This document shows, one piece after another, positions 14,668 through 22,277 of a stretch of 25,016 nucleotides of DNA. Source of the DNA: a virus. The stretch spans positions 1-25,016 of IMG/VR virus record IMGVR_UViG_3300006484_000050, one strand, 5' to 3'. The notes below the pieces were generated by a model that was not told the DNA's origin, did not search any database, and saw only the letters and a program-made list of their open reading frames with translations. Each line of letters begins with the position of its first letter. Position 1 is the stretch's first letter. Made by a program: the position numbers and the translations under genes.

Positions 14668-14919
14668 ATGTATAAGTATAGAATAACAGAAAACGATCAA
14701 GCAAAAGCTGAAAAGTTTCAAAAAGAACGTATCGATGCGTTTTCTGACATTGAAAAACAGTTAGTTGATGTAGTTAAAAACATCAGAAAAGCTAAAATAG
14801 AAACAATAGCATACTATAGAGATAATCCAGATAAGTTTGCTATAGTATATGGAACAGATTTAATACAAGATTATCTCAACGATATAAAAATATTATTAAC
14901 ACCCGACAAAGATGAGTAA
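14668..14919 (+). CDS. Small unknown protein in the head-core unit
   Basis: Encodes 83 residues, helical, with many Lys/Asp/Ile (IEKQLVDVVKNIRKAKIETIAYY). No motif is recognised. By size and place (between portal and protease) it is comparable to T4 gp67/gp68 core proteins, without visible sequence support. It overlaps the next gene by 8 bp. Confidence 0.6.
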   Translation: MYKYRITENDQAKAEKFQKERIDAFSDIEKQLVDVVKNIRKAKIETIAYYRDNPDKFAIVYGTDLIQDYLNDIKILLTPDKDE

Positions 14920-15904
14920 AGAAAAACTAAACGAGAACTATGTTGATTTACAACCAGTAAATAAGTGGGAATCAGCTCCTGAAGAAAATTATACTACAAA
15001 ATTCAAAGCATTTCTAGCTGAAGAAGCTAAAATTGAAGAGAAAAAAGTAACTAAAGAGGTTGAAGAAGTTCAATCACATGGATTCGACTATAGCGATACA
15101 AAAAACATTGATAACCTAAACGGGCAAGAGTTTATGAATGGTGTTTACTTTGAATCAAAAAACAACCCATCTAAAACTTTAGAAGAAGTTCGTGAAGTAG
15201 TAGCTAAAAATCTAACTAAAGATTCTTTACACTATGTTAAAGAAGGACAGTTTGGAGAAAAAGGTGTTGGATACGTAGAACCAGTACAAGAAGAAGCAGC
15301 AGGTGATCATGCCTCAAGTGGATATGGTACTAAACTAAAAGCGTTAGTCAAAGAATCACTTATGGGTGGTATGGTAGTAACTACAGGTAATCCAAACTCT
15401 ATAGCAGCTCAACAAGCTCAAGTAATCAATAGTATGATGAACGAGGATGAAAGCATCTACGATGAAGATATGCCGATGGATGAAGACGCTAGAACCGACG
15501 CTGAAGAAGAAGGATACTTAGATGGTATGCGTGATGAAAAGTACGACATGAGTGAAGAACTCGAAGAAGAGAAAGAAAAAGACGAAGTAAAAGATAAAAG
15601 CGGTAAAGTGAAAAAAGAAAGCGTAGCACAAACATTATCTAGAATAGATAAAGTAGGTACTGGTGTTGCTTTAGAAGCTAAAATAGTTGCTATCGACGAA
15701 GAAATTTCAAAACGTAACGAACAACTTAGTATGTTAGACGAAAACGAAGCTATGGCGGCGTTGATGGATAAAGGTAAACTAAAAGAACTACGTAAAGAAG
15801 TAAAACTACTTGAAAAAGCTAAAGGTAAATACAATAAAATGTATGAAAAAGCTACAGGTAACAAAAGAGTAGAAGTTGAAATCGTAGACGAAACCGAAAT
15901 TTAA
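14912..15904 (+). CDS. Acidic putative prohead-core protein
   Basis: Encodes 330 residues. The N-terminus (MSKEKLNENYVDLQPVNKW) and AFLAEE near residue 34 offer LxE sites. Residues ~70-135 contain a patterned segment (NLNGQEFMNGVYFESKNNPSKTLEEVREVVAKNL) and AAGDHASSGYGTKLKALVKESL. Residues ~190-235 are acidic low complexity, followed by a coiled coil to ~315. Composition and location immediately upstream of the protease fit a core or scaffold-associated protein cut during maturation. It has no close T4 counterpart that I can name. One nt separates it from the protease ATG. Confidence 0.65.
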   Translation: MSKEKLNENYVDLQPVNKWESAPEENYTTKFKAFLAEEAKIEEKKVTKEVEEVQSHGFDYSDTKNIDNLNGQEFMNGVYFESKNNPSKTLEEVREVVAKNLTKDSLHYVKEGQFGEKGVGYVEPVQEEAAGDHASSGYGTKLKALVKESLMGGMVVTTGNPNSIAAQQAQVINSMMNEDESIYDEDMPMDEDARTDAEEEGYLDGMRDEKYDMSEELEEEKEKDEVKDKSGKVKKESVAQTLSRIDKVGTGVALEAKIVAIDEEISKRNEQLSMLDENEAMAALMDKGKLKELRKEVKLLEKAKGKYNKMYEKATGNKRVEVEIVDETEI

Positions 15905-15905
15905 G

Positions 15906-16514
15906 ATGTCAAAATCCGTACTTATAGAAACTTCGTTGTTTCAACCGGTCTCATCTCTGGTTGAAAATCGAGGTGGTAGTGGTAATATGGTAGTTGAAGG
16001 TATTTTAACTACTGTTAACCAAGAAAATGGTAATAGTCGTGTTTATCCAAAAGAACTATGGGAGCGTGAGATGAATAAGTATTCTCAACTCATCAAAGAA
16101 AACAGAGCATTGGGAGAACTCGATCACCCAGAATCATCAATAATCAACTTACAAAACGTATCACATAATATTAAATCCGCTAAATGGGATGGTGATCACG
16201 TTATAGGTAAAATAGAAATACTACCAACACCATCAGGTAACATTTTAAAAGCATTAATTGAAAATGGTATCACAGTAGGTGTATCATCTCGTGGTATGGG
16301 TTCAGTTAAACAAATAGGTGAAACTTTAGAAGTACAAGATGATTTTGAGTTATTATGTTGGGACTTTGTTTCAACACCCTCTAACCCAGGATCTTGGATG
16401 GCTGAAACTAGATCACTTAACGAATCCATAAACAATTCAACATACCAATATGGTAAAGTTGATGAGATAATTAGGGAAATACTATGTGCTAAAGGCACTT
16501 GCCCTATATTTTAA
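15906..16514 (+). CDS. Prohead core protease (gp21-like)
   Basis: Encodes 202 residues; T4 gp21 has 212. The herpesvirus-protease-like fold is indicated by NGNSRVYPKELW, the catalytic-His block RALGELDHPES (H74) and the nucleophile block VGVSSRG (S127 or S128). Beta segments GKIEILPTPSG and WDFVSTPSN follow. In T4-like phages it cuts scaffold, core and capsid proteins after (L/I)xE, then itself; a possible self-cleavage site is VLIE|T at residue 8. The C-terminal end IIREILCAKGTCPIF is Cys-containing and unusual. It is last in its unit, before the terminator at 16553. Confidence 0.93.
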   Translation: MSKSVLIETSLFQPVSSLVENRGGSGNMVVEGILTTVNQENGNSRVYPKELWEREMNKYSQLIKENRALGELDHPESSIINLQNVSHNIKSAKWDGDHVIGKIEILPTPSGNILKALIENGITVGVSSRGMGSVKQIGETLEVQDDFELLCWDFVSTPSNPGSWMAETRSLNESINNSTYQYGKVDEIIREILCAKGTCPIF

Positions 16515-16552
16515 GATAATTCCAACGGACGCTACCGATGGGCAGGAAGATT

Positions 16553-16579
16553 AACCTCACAGTAATGTGGGGTTTTTTT
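16553..16579 (+). terminator. Intrinsic terminator
   Basis: AACCTCAC (16553-16560), loop AGTAAT, GTGGGGTT (16567-16574, one G-T wobble), then a T run to 16579. It separates the core/protease unit from the scaffold-capsid unit. Confidence 0.85.
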
Positions 16580-16608
16580 GTATTTTAGTATCTTTTAATA
16601 TACGTATC
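16577..16608 (+). promoter_or_regulatory. Putative Bacteroidota-type promoter at a terminator
   Basis: TTTG (16577-16580, at the end of the T run), a 20-nt spacer, TACGTATC (16601-16608, matching TAnn and part of TTTG). It is the best candidate for transcription of scaffold and capsid; the leader to 16702 would be ~90 nt. No TATTTATAA motif was found between 16515 and 16701. Confidence 0.4.
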
Positions 16609-16662
16609 ATCATACAATATGGCATTTACTTATATGTCATCAAAACAAAACTAACCATTATT

Positions 16663-16680
16663 ACACTACTTAATTAGTGT
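16663..16680 (+). promoter_or_regulatory. Small inverted repeat in the scaffold-gene leader
   Basis: ACACTA (16663-16668), spacer CTTAAT, TAGTGT (16675-16680), 21 nt before the scaffold ATG. It could be an RNA hairpin in the leader or a protein site; no T run follows, so it is not a terminator. Confidence 0.4.
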
Positions 16681-16701
16681 ATTTCCAAAAACAAATTTAG
16701 G

Positions 16702-17829
16702 ATGTCTAACAGAACAATGCTTAAAGAAGCAATTGCGGACGCAAAAACCATTAAGGACACTGCTATCGCTAATGCTAAAGCCGCTCTAGAAGAATCTTTT
16801 ACACCACACATCAAAGATATGCTTTCAGCTAAACTCCAGGAAATGGATAAGGATGAAGATCTAGATGAAGGTAAAAAAGAAGACTCTAAAGACAAGGTTG
16901 AAGAAATGGACGCACCTTCTTACGATCGTAAGAGTGGCGAATCATTAGATCCAACTCCTGCTAAAGTAGGTCAAACTACTATCCAGGAAGAGGAAAAAGA
17001 ACTCGACGAAATGTTAGCTGAACTTGAATCTGAAATCGAAGAAGGTAAGGAAATAGAAGAATCTAAAGAGGACTCTAAAGACGAACTTAAAGAAGATGAC
17101 AGCATAGAGGAAGCAGACGAAGACGAAGAGGGAGAAATCGATGTAGAAGACGAAGGAGAAATCTCCTTAGACGACGAAGAAATTGACTTAGAAGATATGT
17201 CAGAAGATGACCTTAAAGGGTTTATCGAAGATGTAATCAAAGATATGGTCAGTGACGGTGAATTGGAGCCAGGTGATGACTTTGATTCTGAAGAAGGTGA
17301 AGAAGAAATGGATGCAGACGACATGGAAATTGATGTTGATGCTGATGTTGAAATCGCTGAAGAATTAGAATTGGATGAAGCTAAAGGTGAAGACAAAAAA
17401 GACGAATCTATTGAAGAAGCTTCTAAAAAAGAAGATGACAAAATAGAGGAAGCTAAAGACGAAGACAAAGAAGTTAAAGAAGCACTAGAAGAAGTTAATA
17501 AACTTAGAGCTGAACTTAACGAAGTAAATCTTCTAAACGCCAAACTTCTCTACACAAATAAACTTTTTAGAGCTAAGAACTTATCTGAAGCACAAAAAGT
17601 AAAAGTTTTAGAATCGTTTGATAACGCTACAACAGTAAAAGAAACTAAACTAGTATTTGACACTTTAAGTGAAGGTATTAAATCTGCACCTAAAAAATCA
17701 ATTAACGAAGTTAAAGGATCTGCCTCTAAAGTAGTAGGATCTATCACAAAAACGGTTAAACAACCAATTGTAGAATCTAACGATATGGTTGCTCGCTTTC
17801 AAAAGCTAGCAGGTATCGCTAAAAATTAA
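16702..17829 (+). CDS. Prohead core scaffold protein (gp22-like)
   Basis: Encodes 375 residues; T4 gp22 is 269. The start includes MLKEAIADAK at residues 6-15, similar to T4 gp22's MLKEQLIAEAQ, so M6 is an alternative start. Residues ~50-265 are an extreme D/E-rich region with runs such as EIDVEDEGEISLDDEEIDLEDM. The C-terminal part (~270-340) carries the gp22-type helix LRAELNEVNLLNAKLLYTNKLF and SEAQKVKVLESFDNATTVKE. It forms the internal core on which the capsid assembles and is degraded by the protease, with LKE|A among many possible sites. It is 5 nt from the capsid gene and shares its transcript. Confidence 0.88.
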   Translation: MSNRTMLKEAIADAKTIKDTAIANAKAALEESFTPHIKDMLSAKLQEMDKDEDLDEGKKEDSKDKVEEMDAPSYDRKSGESLDPTPAKVGQTTIQEEEKELDEMLAELESEIEEGKEIEESKEDSKDELKEDDSIEEADEDEEGEIDVEDEGEISLDDEEIDLEDMSEDDLKGFIEDVIKDMVSDGELEPGDDFDSEEGEEEMDADDMEIDVDADVEIAEELELDEAKGEDKKDESIEEASKKEDDKIEEAKDEDKEVKEALEEVNKLRAELNEVNLLNAKLLYTNKLFRAKNLSEAQKVKVLESFDNATTVKETKLVFDTLSEGIKSAPKKSINEVKGSASKVVGSITKTVKQPIVESNDMVARFQKLAGIAKN

Positions 17830-17834
17830 TTAAA

Positions 17835-19463
17835 ATGAGTTTAAACACTTTATTAGAAAGCGCTAACCCATACCAATCACTTCAGAGTGATTCAGCGCGC
17901 CTTGCAGGCAAATGGGAAAAAACAGGTCTTTTAGAAGGTCTTAAAGGAACAAACAAAAACAACATGTCTATGTTGTTGGAAAGCCAAGCTAAACAACTAG
18001 TTGTTGAGACTTCTCAAACAGGTGGTGGAACTGCATCTCAAGGTACTTTTACTGCAGGTGTAGGTGAGCAATGGGCTGGAGTAGCTCTTCCATTAGTACG
18101 TAAAGTATTCGGACAAATTGCTGCTAAAGAATTTGTTTCTGTACAACCAATGAATCTTCCTTCTGGACTAGTATTTTATCTAGATTTCCAATACGGAACA
18201 ACTAAAGGAACACACACTGCTGGTGATTCACTATATGGTGACCAAGGTGGAAATGAGCCTTTTGGAAACACTAACACTGGTGGTTTTTATGGTGCTGGTA
18301 GATTTGGATACTCAATCAACAACACTGGATCAGCTGCTGGAGCATCTGGAACTGTAGCTGCTGCATCTTGGGCTGACTTGAACTTCAATAGTGACTATTC
18401 TGCATCAGCAGCTGCTGGTGATTATGTTACTATTGCTATCGCAAAAACAGACCTACCTAACTTAGACGAAACAGGAGTAAGAGGATTTACTATTGCATCT
18501 GCTGATGGAGTATTAAATGCATCTAACAACGTACCTGAGTTTACTACTATCGATGCTAATAACGTAACATTTGTTGCTTTAGACGCTGACAAAGGAAACG
18601 TAGCAACTGGAGCTGTAGTTACTTACCAACTACAACCAACTGATCAGTTTAGAGGAGATTTCGAAGACGGAAATAACGCAATCAACGGAGACAACTCTCC
18701 AATCGCTATTCCAGAAATCAATGTACAAATGAAATCATCTGCTATCGTTGCGAAAACTCGTAAATTGAAAGCAGTATGGACACCAGAATTTGCACAAGAT
18801 TTGAATGCATATCACTCAATCGATGCTGAAGCAGAACTTACTTCAATCTTAAGTGAGTACATCTCTTTAGAAATCGACTTAGAGATTCTTGATATGTTAT
18901 TATCATCTGCAGGTGCAGGTACTGAGTACTGGAGTGCTATTAACAACAAAGGTATCAATGCTGCTGCAACAGGATTTACTGAAGACCTAGGCTTCTATAA
19001 CAGCCAAGGACAGTGGTTCCAAACTTTAGGAACTAAAATCCAAAAACTATCTAACATCATTCACCAGAAAACTCTACGTGGAGGAGCTAACTTCTTAGTA
19101 TGTTCTCCAGCTGTAGGTACTATCTTAGAAAGTATCCCAGGATACGCTGCTGATAGTGATGGTGATGTAAGTGCTGCAAACTATGCGTTTGGTGTACAAA
19201 AAGTAGGGGCTCTAAACGGTCGTTACAAAGTATACAAAAACCCATACATGACTGAAAATCAAGTATTACTTGGATTCAGAGGTACTCAATTCTTAGAAAG
19301 TGGTGCTGTATTTGCTCCATACATTCCATTAATTATGACTCCATTAGTATACGATCCAGAAACGTTTACACCACGTAAAGGTTTACTTACTCGTTATGCT
19401 AAGAAAGTAGTACGTCCTGAATTTTATGGTAAAATTGAGATCGCTGGTCTTAATTCTCTATAA
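17835..19463 (+). CDS. Major capsid protein (gp23-like)
   Basis: Encodes 542 residues; T4 gp23 has 521. HK97-fold markers of the gp23 family are present: VQPMNLPSGLVFYLDFQYG (~103-121), AKTRKLKAVWTPEFAQDLNAYHSIDAEAEL and the end YAKKVVRPEFYGKIEIAG. The N-terminal ~60 residues form a removable delta region with LxE candidates at LLE|G (E34), LLE|S (E49) and VVE|T (E58); in T4 the cut is after E65. Codon use is regular and C/A-ended (e.g. frequent gct, act), fitting high expression. It ends with a strong terminator at 19486. Confidence 0.95.
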   Translation: MSLNTLLESANPYQSLQSDSARLAGKWEKTGLLEGLKGTNKNNMSMLLESQAKQLVVETSQTGGGTASQGTFTAGVGEQWAGVALPLVRKVFGQIAAKEFVSVQPMNLPSGLVFYLDFQYGTTKGTHTAGDSLYGDQGGNEPFGNTNTGGFYGAGRFGYSINNTGSAAGASGTVAAASWADLNFNSDYSASAAAGDYVTIAIAKTDLPNLDETGVRGFTIASADGVLNASNNVPEFTTIDANNVTFVALDADKGNVATGAVVTYQLQPTDQFRGDFEDGNNAINGDNSPIAIPEINVQMKSSAIVAKTRKLKAVWTPEFAQDLNAYHSIDAEAELTSILSEYISLEIDLEILDMLLSSAGAGTEYWSAINNKGINAAATGFTEDLGFYNSQGQWFQTLGTKIQKLSNIIHQKTLRGGANFLVCSPAVGTILESIPGYAADSDGDVSAANYAFGVQKVGALNGRYKVYKNPYMTENQVLLGFRGTQFLESGAVFAPYIPLIMTPLVYDPETFTPRKGLLTRYAKKVVRPEFYGKIEIAGLNSL

Positions 19464-19485
19464 TCTAGGAATTACATTTTTTATT

Positions 19486-19518
19486 AAAAGGGGGTTGACT
19501 TATGTCAACCCCTTTTTT
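19486..19518 (+). terminator. Strong intrinsic terminator after the capsid gene
   Basis: A 14-bp stem (AAAAGGGGGTTGAC, 19486-19499, with GTCAACCCCTTTT, 19504-19517; one G-T pair), loop TTAT, ending in T residues. It closes the scaffold-capsid unit. Confidence 0.92.
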
Positions 19519-19525
19519 ATATTTA
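19495..19525 (+). promoter_or_regulatory. Putative Bacteroidota-type promoter overlapping a terminator
   Basis: TTG (19495-19497, in the terminator stem), a 20-nt spacer, TATATTTA (19518-19525), which matches TAnnTTTG except for the final base. It is the best match of the four terminator-linked promoters and lies upstream of the late-type motif at 19546. Confidence 0.5.
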
Positions 19526-19545
19526 CGTATAGTAGATAACTCTCT

Positions 19546-19556
19546 CATATTTATAA
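19546..19556 (+). promoter_or_regulatory. Putative late-type promoter motif (CATATTTATAA)
   Basis: Contains the full TATTTATAA core but ends 44 nt before the ATG at 19601, farther than other copies (10-20 nt). It would give the fibre gene tandem promoters. Confidence 0.5.
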
Positions 19557-19600
19557 CATATATTAATAAGTCATAATAGTATTAGAAAAAGAAATACCAA

Positions 19601-21622
19601 ATGTCAAACAAAAAGATTTCCGAGTTAGTTAAAGCAACATCATCTAATGCGACTGACGAATTTGTATTAAGTAGGGGAGCAACTAATGTAAGTATACAAG
19701 CCCAATACATATCGGCTTTATCAGCATCATACGCTTTAACAGCATCATATGCCGTATCCTCATCTGTAGAGATTAAACAAGAAATAACTTCATCATACGC
19801 TGAAACAGCTTCATACGCTTACTCAACTGATATATTAAGTGGATCAGCTTCAGATGCTAGAAATGAATTAGTAACTAAAATAAGCGGATCATCGATAGCA
19901 CCTATAGCTGCTTTAAGTGGATCGTTAACTACAACTGACCAAGCAATAAGCTCATCAGTAGCTACATTAAGTGGATCAGCTTCAGATGCTAGAAATGAAT
20001 TAGTAACTAAAATAAGCGGATCATCGATAGCATCTATAGCTGCTTTAAGTGCTTCACTAACATTAACTAATCAAGCAATAAGCTCATCAGTAGCTACATT
20101 AAGTGGATCAGCAGCAGCAGCTTTAACAACTTATAGTGCTTCAACAGCTACTTATTTAAGTTCTTCAATTTCAACAGCTACTGTATTAACTTCATCATTT
20201 TCAGAAACATCATCATTTTCTAATACATCTTCATACTCACTGACTTCAGTATCAGCATCACATGCTGTAACAGCATCATATGCTATATCATCATCACATG
20301 AGATTACTCATGAAATTAGTTCTTCATATTCACAAACATCCTCTTATGCTGTAACAGCATCATACGCCTTAAATGGTGGTGGTGGTGGTAGTACAAACCC
20401 AACTAATAACTTTATCCCACTTAGAAGTGATGCCACTACATTTATAGATTCACCTATATCAGTTCAAACAGGATCAATTTCATACCAACCATCAGCATTA
20501 GTAACTACAGGTACTCTTAGCGTTCCCCCAAGTTCAACTTTTGCTTTTTCAAACTTAGGGAATGGAGCTTCTTTATATGTTAATGGAGCTGATTTCTTTG
20601 GATTTACTATTGGTAATAGGATAAGAATTACAGACACTGTAGGTACAGCTGAAGCTATAATTTCAGGTTTTAATGAACCCACCGAAGTACCATTTATAGG
20701 CCTCACCCCTATACCTGGAGTTGATTATAGTGGTGCTCCTACATTATCAAACGCTAATGGAACTATTACTTTTACTGAATTAGAAGAAGTAACCATACCA
20801 GGATTAACACACATAACAGGAAGTACCTTTGGAGAATCTATTAGTGGTTCATTCACAGGTTCATTTTTAGGAAACTTAGAGGGCTCATCATCATATGCTG
20901 TAACAGCATCATACGCCTTAAATGGTGGAGGGGTAACATACTCTTCAACTTATGTAACCGCAAACATCACAGCTGAGGAAAATAAAGTATATGTATTTGA
21001 ACAGTCTACTCCATATACATTAACATTACCTCTTTCCCCTTCAGGTGGAGATTCAATTTTCATATCCAATAGATCAACCATCTCAACAAACTCAGTAAAT
21101 GGGAATGGGGAGAAAATAATGGGAGATACCCAAAATCTAAATTTAGATATACCAACAGCTTCCTTTAGATTAATGTATACTACTGGAAATCAAGGGTGGG
21201 TTGTATTGGGAGCATTAGGCTCAAACTCTTCTATAGGAAGTGTTGGATACGATGCATTAGATAATTCATTTAAAACAAGAGCATCTAACGTAACATTATC
21301 ATCAGGTACAACATCAGCGATTATAGATTTTGATTCAAGTTCCATTTTTGAAATAACAACCCCAACTGATACTACTGCTACCACATTAAATTTTGATAAT
21401 GCAGAAATAGGTATGAGTAAAATGGTATTGATTGTTAATCAAGGAACCGCGGGAAGTGGTACAATTACTCTTGGACAAACAACAGGTACAGGAACATTTA
21501 TAAGAGCATCATCCGATGATATCGTAAGAACTGCATCAATTACAAACTATTTACAAATAACATGTATCGGAGAATCAGGAGATGATAGAACATTTGTTTA
21601 TACCGTAGGAACAGCTCAATAA
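19601..21622 (+). CDS. Large fibre-like structural protein with SASYA and 44-residue repeats
   Basis: Encodes 673 residues. The start MSNKKISELVKATSSNATDEFVLSRG is typical of phage fibre or appendage proteins. Residues ~40-70 and ~190-265 have many (S)ASYAxTASYA-type repeats. Residues ~79-166 have two copies of a 44-residue repeat starting LSGSASDARNELVTKISGSS. The Gly-rich linker SYALNGGGG (~255-265) and a second SYALNGGG (~438-446) bracket a ~175-residue beta-rich domain (FIPLRSDATTF...). The C-terminal ~225 residues are another beta-rich domain (YVFEQSTPYTLTLPLSPSGGDSIFISN). It follows the capsid terminator and its own candidate promoters. A tail-fibre or head-fibre role is inferred. Confidence 0.75.
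   Translation: MSNKKISELVKATSSNATDEFVLSRGATNVSIQAQYISALSASYALTASYAVSSSVEIKQEITSSYAETASYAYSTDILSGSASDARNELVTKISGSSIAPIAALSGSLTTTDQAISSSVATLSGSASDARNELVTKISGSSIASIAALSASLTLTNQAISSSVATLSGSAAAALTTYSASTATYLSSSISTATVLTSSFSETSSFSNTSSYSLTSVSASHAVTASYAISSSHEITHEISSSYSQTSSYAVTASYALNGGGGGSTNPTNNFIPLRSDATTFIDSPISVQTGSISYQPSALVTTGTLSVPPSSTFAFSNLGNGASLYVNGADFFGFTIGNRIRITDTVGTAEAIISGFNEPTEVPFIGLTPIPGVDYSGAPTLSNANGTITFTELEEVTIPGLTHITGSTFGESISGSFTGSFLGNLEGSSSYAVTASYALNGGGVTYSSTYVTANITAEENKVYVFEQSTPYTLTLPLSPSGGDSIFISNRSTISTNSVNGNGEKIMGDTQNLNLDIPTASFRLMYTTGNQGWVVLGALGSNSSIGSVGYDALDNSFKTRASNVTLSSGTTSAIIDFDSSSIFEITTPTDTTATTLNFDNAEIGMSKMVLIVNQGTAGSGTITLGQTTGTGTFIRASSDDIVRTASITNYLQITCIGESGDDRTFVYTVGTAQ
19835..20098 (+). 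repeat. Tandem 132-bp direct repeat inside the fibre-like gene
   Basis: Two copies at 19835-19966 and 19967-20098. The first 84 bp of each differ by one visible mismatch, and the last ~27 bp also match, while the middle ~20 bp diverge. A partial third unit starts at 20099. The repeat length is 44 codons, so the frame is kept. Confidence 0.9.
20345..20379 (+). repeat. 35-bp direct repeat flanking a fibre domain, copy 1
   Basis: Identical to 20894-20928; encodes YAVTASYALNGG. The two copies bracket a ~515-bp domain-coding segment. Confidence 0.9.
20894..20928 (+). repeat. 35-bp direct repeat flanking a fibre domain, copy 2
   Basis: Identical to 20345-20379, in the same reading frame. Confidence 0.9.
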
Positions 21623-21623
21623 T

Positions 21624-22271
21624 ATGATTTTATTAAGAAATATACACGTAGAACAGAGTCCATCTGGTATATCTATACCAGTAGATTCTGATTTATCTGG
21701 CACAATTACCAATGCAACATCTCCATCGAGTGTTATTGGTGGTGGAATTGGATATGTTTTTCGCATGAGGGGTAGTTCTACTAATTCAACAGGTGCATGG
21801 AGTGGCGCTGGCTCAAACTGGGAAAGTGGTTTAGTTAATTCATCTACATTTAGTTCTAATTTTGGAACACTTTTTTTACCATCTGTACACGGGACTATTG
21901 ATAGTGTAAGTTTTGGACAAGCCATAGAAAATATTGTAGGAGAAGTTACTTTGGGAGATAGCTTACAATTAGTAGAAATGCCATCACCATTTATTATGGA
22001 AATTGCACATGATAACGCAAACCCACAATGGTATGTCAAATTTAAAATTCATTCAGTTGGGGCATTTCATCCTAATACCGCAAACGTAAGATTAAACGCT
22101 GTTCCAAGTGGTACTGCACAAAGAACATTATGGATGGGTGGGTCTAGTGTTAATGATTTTGATATACATAGTTCTGATTTTATAAGTGGAGCTGGTAGTA
22201 TTGTGTCACCTCTATATGGGGATGGTAATCAATATGGTGAACCAATAACAGTTAAAATTAAAGCAGTATAA
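21624..22271 (+). CDS. Unknown protein downstream of the fibre-like gene
   Basis: Encodes 215 residues, Gly/Ser-rich and probably beta-structured (SPSSVIGGGIGYVFRMRGSS, FIMEIAHDNANPQWYVKFKIHSVG, GEPITVKIKAV). No signal peptide, membrane helix or known motif. It begins one base after the fibre stop, so it is co-transcribed, and it is followed by a late-type motif. It may be a fibre-associated, decoration or chaperone protein; no homolog is recognised. Confidence 0.65.
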   Translation: MILLRNIHVEQSPSGISIPVDSDLSGTITNATSPSSVIGGGIGYVFRMRGSSTNSTGAWSGAGSNWESGLVNSSTFSSNFGTLFLPSVHGTIDSVSFGQAIENIVGEVTLGDSLQLVEMPSPFIMEIAHDNANPQWYVKFKIHSVGAFHPNTANVRLNAVPSGTAQRTLWMGGSSVNDFDIHSSDFISGAGSIVSPLYGDGNQYGEPITVKIKAV

Positions 22272-22277
22272 TTTTAT

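Noticed and set aside
16619-16654. 11-codon ORF in the scaffold-gene leader as a leader peptide
   Set aside because: It is short enough to be chance in AT-rich DNA and has no codon bias or attenuator structure tied to it.
16971-17543. Long Ser-rich open frame on the minus strand opposite the scaffold gene
   Set aside because: It is the antisense shadow of the D/E-rich scaffold coding sequence: GAA/GAT codons read as Ser/Leu codons backwards. No promoter or start context.
21575-22039. Minus-strand 154-residue open frame
   Set aside because: It lies opposite the well-supported genes at 19601 and 21624 and has no recognisable motif or start context.
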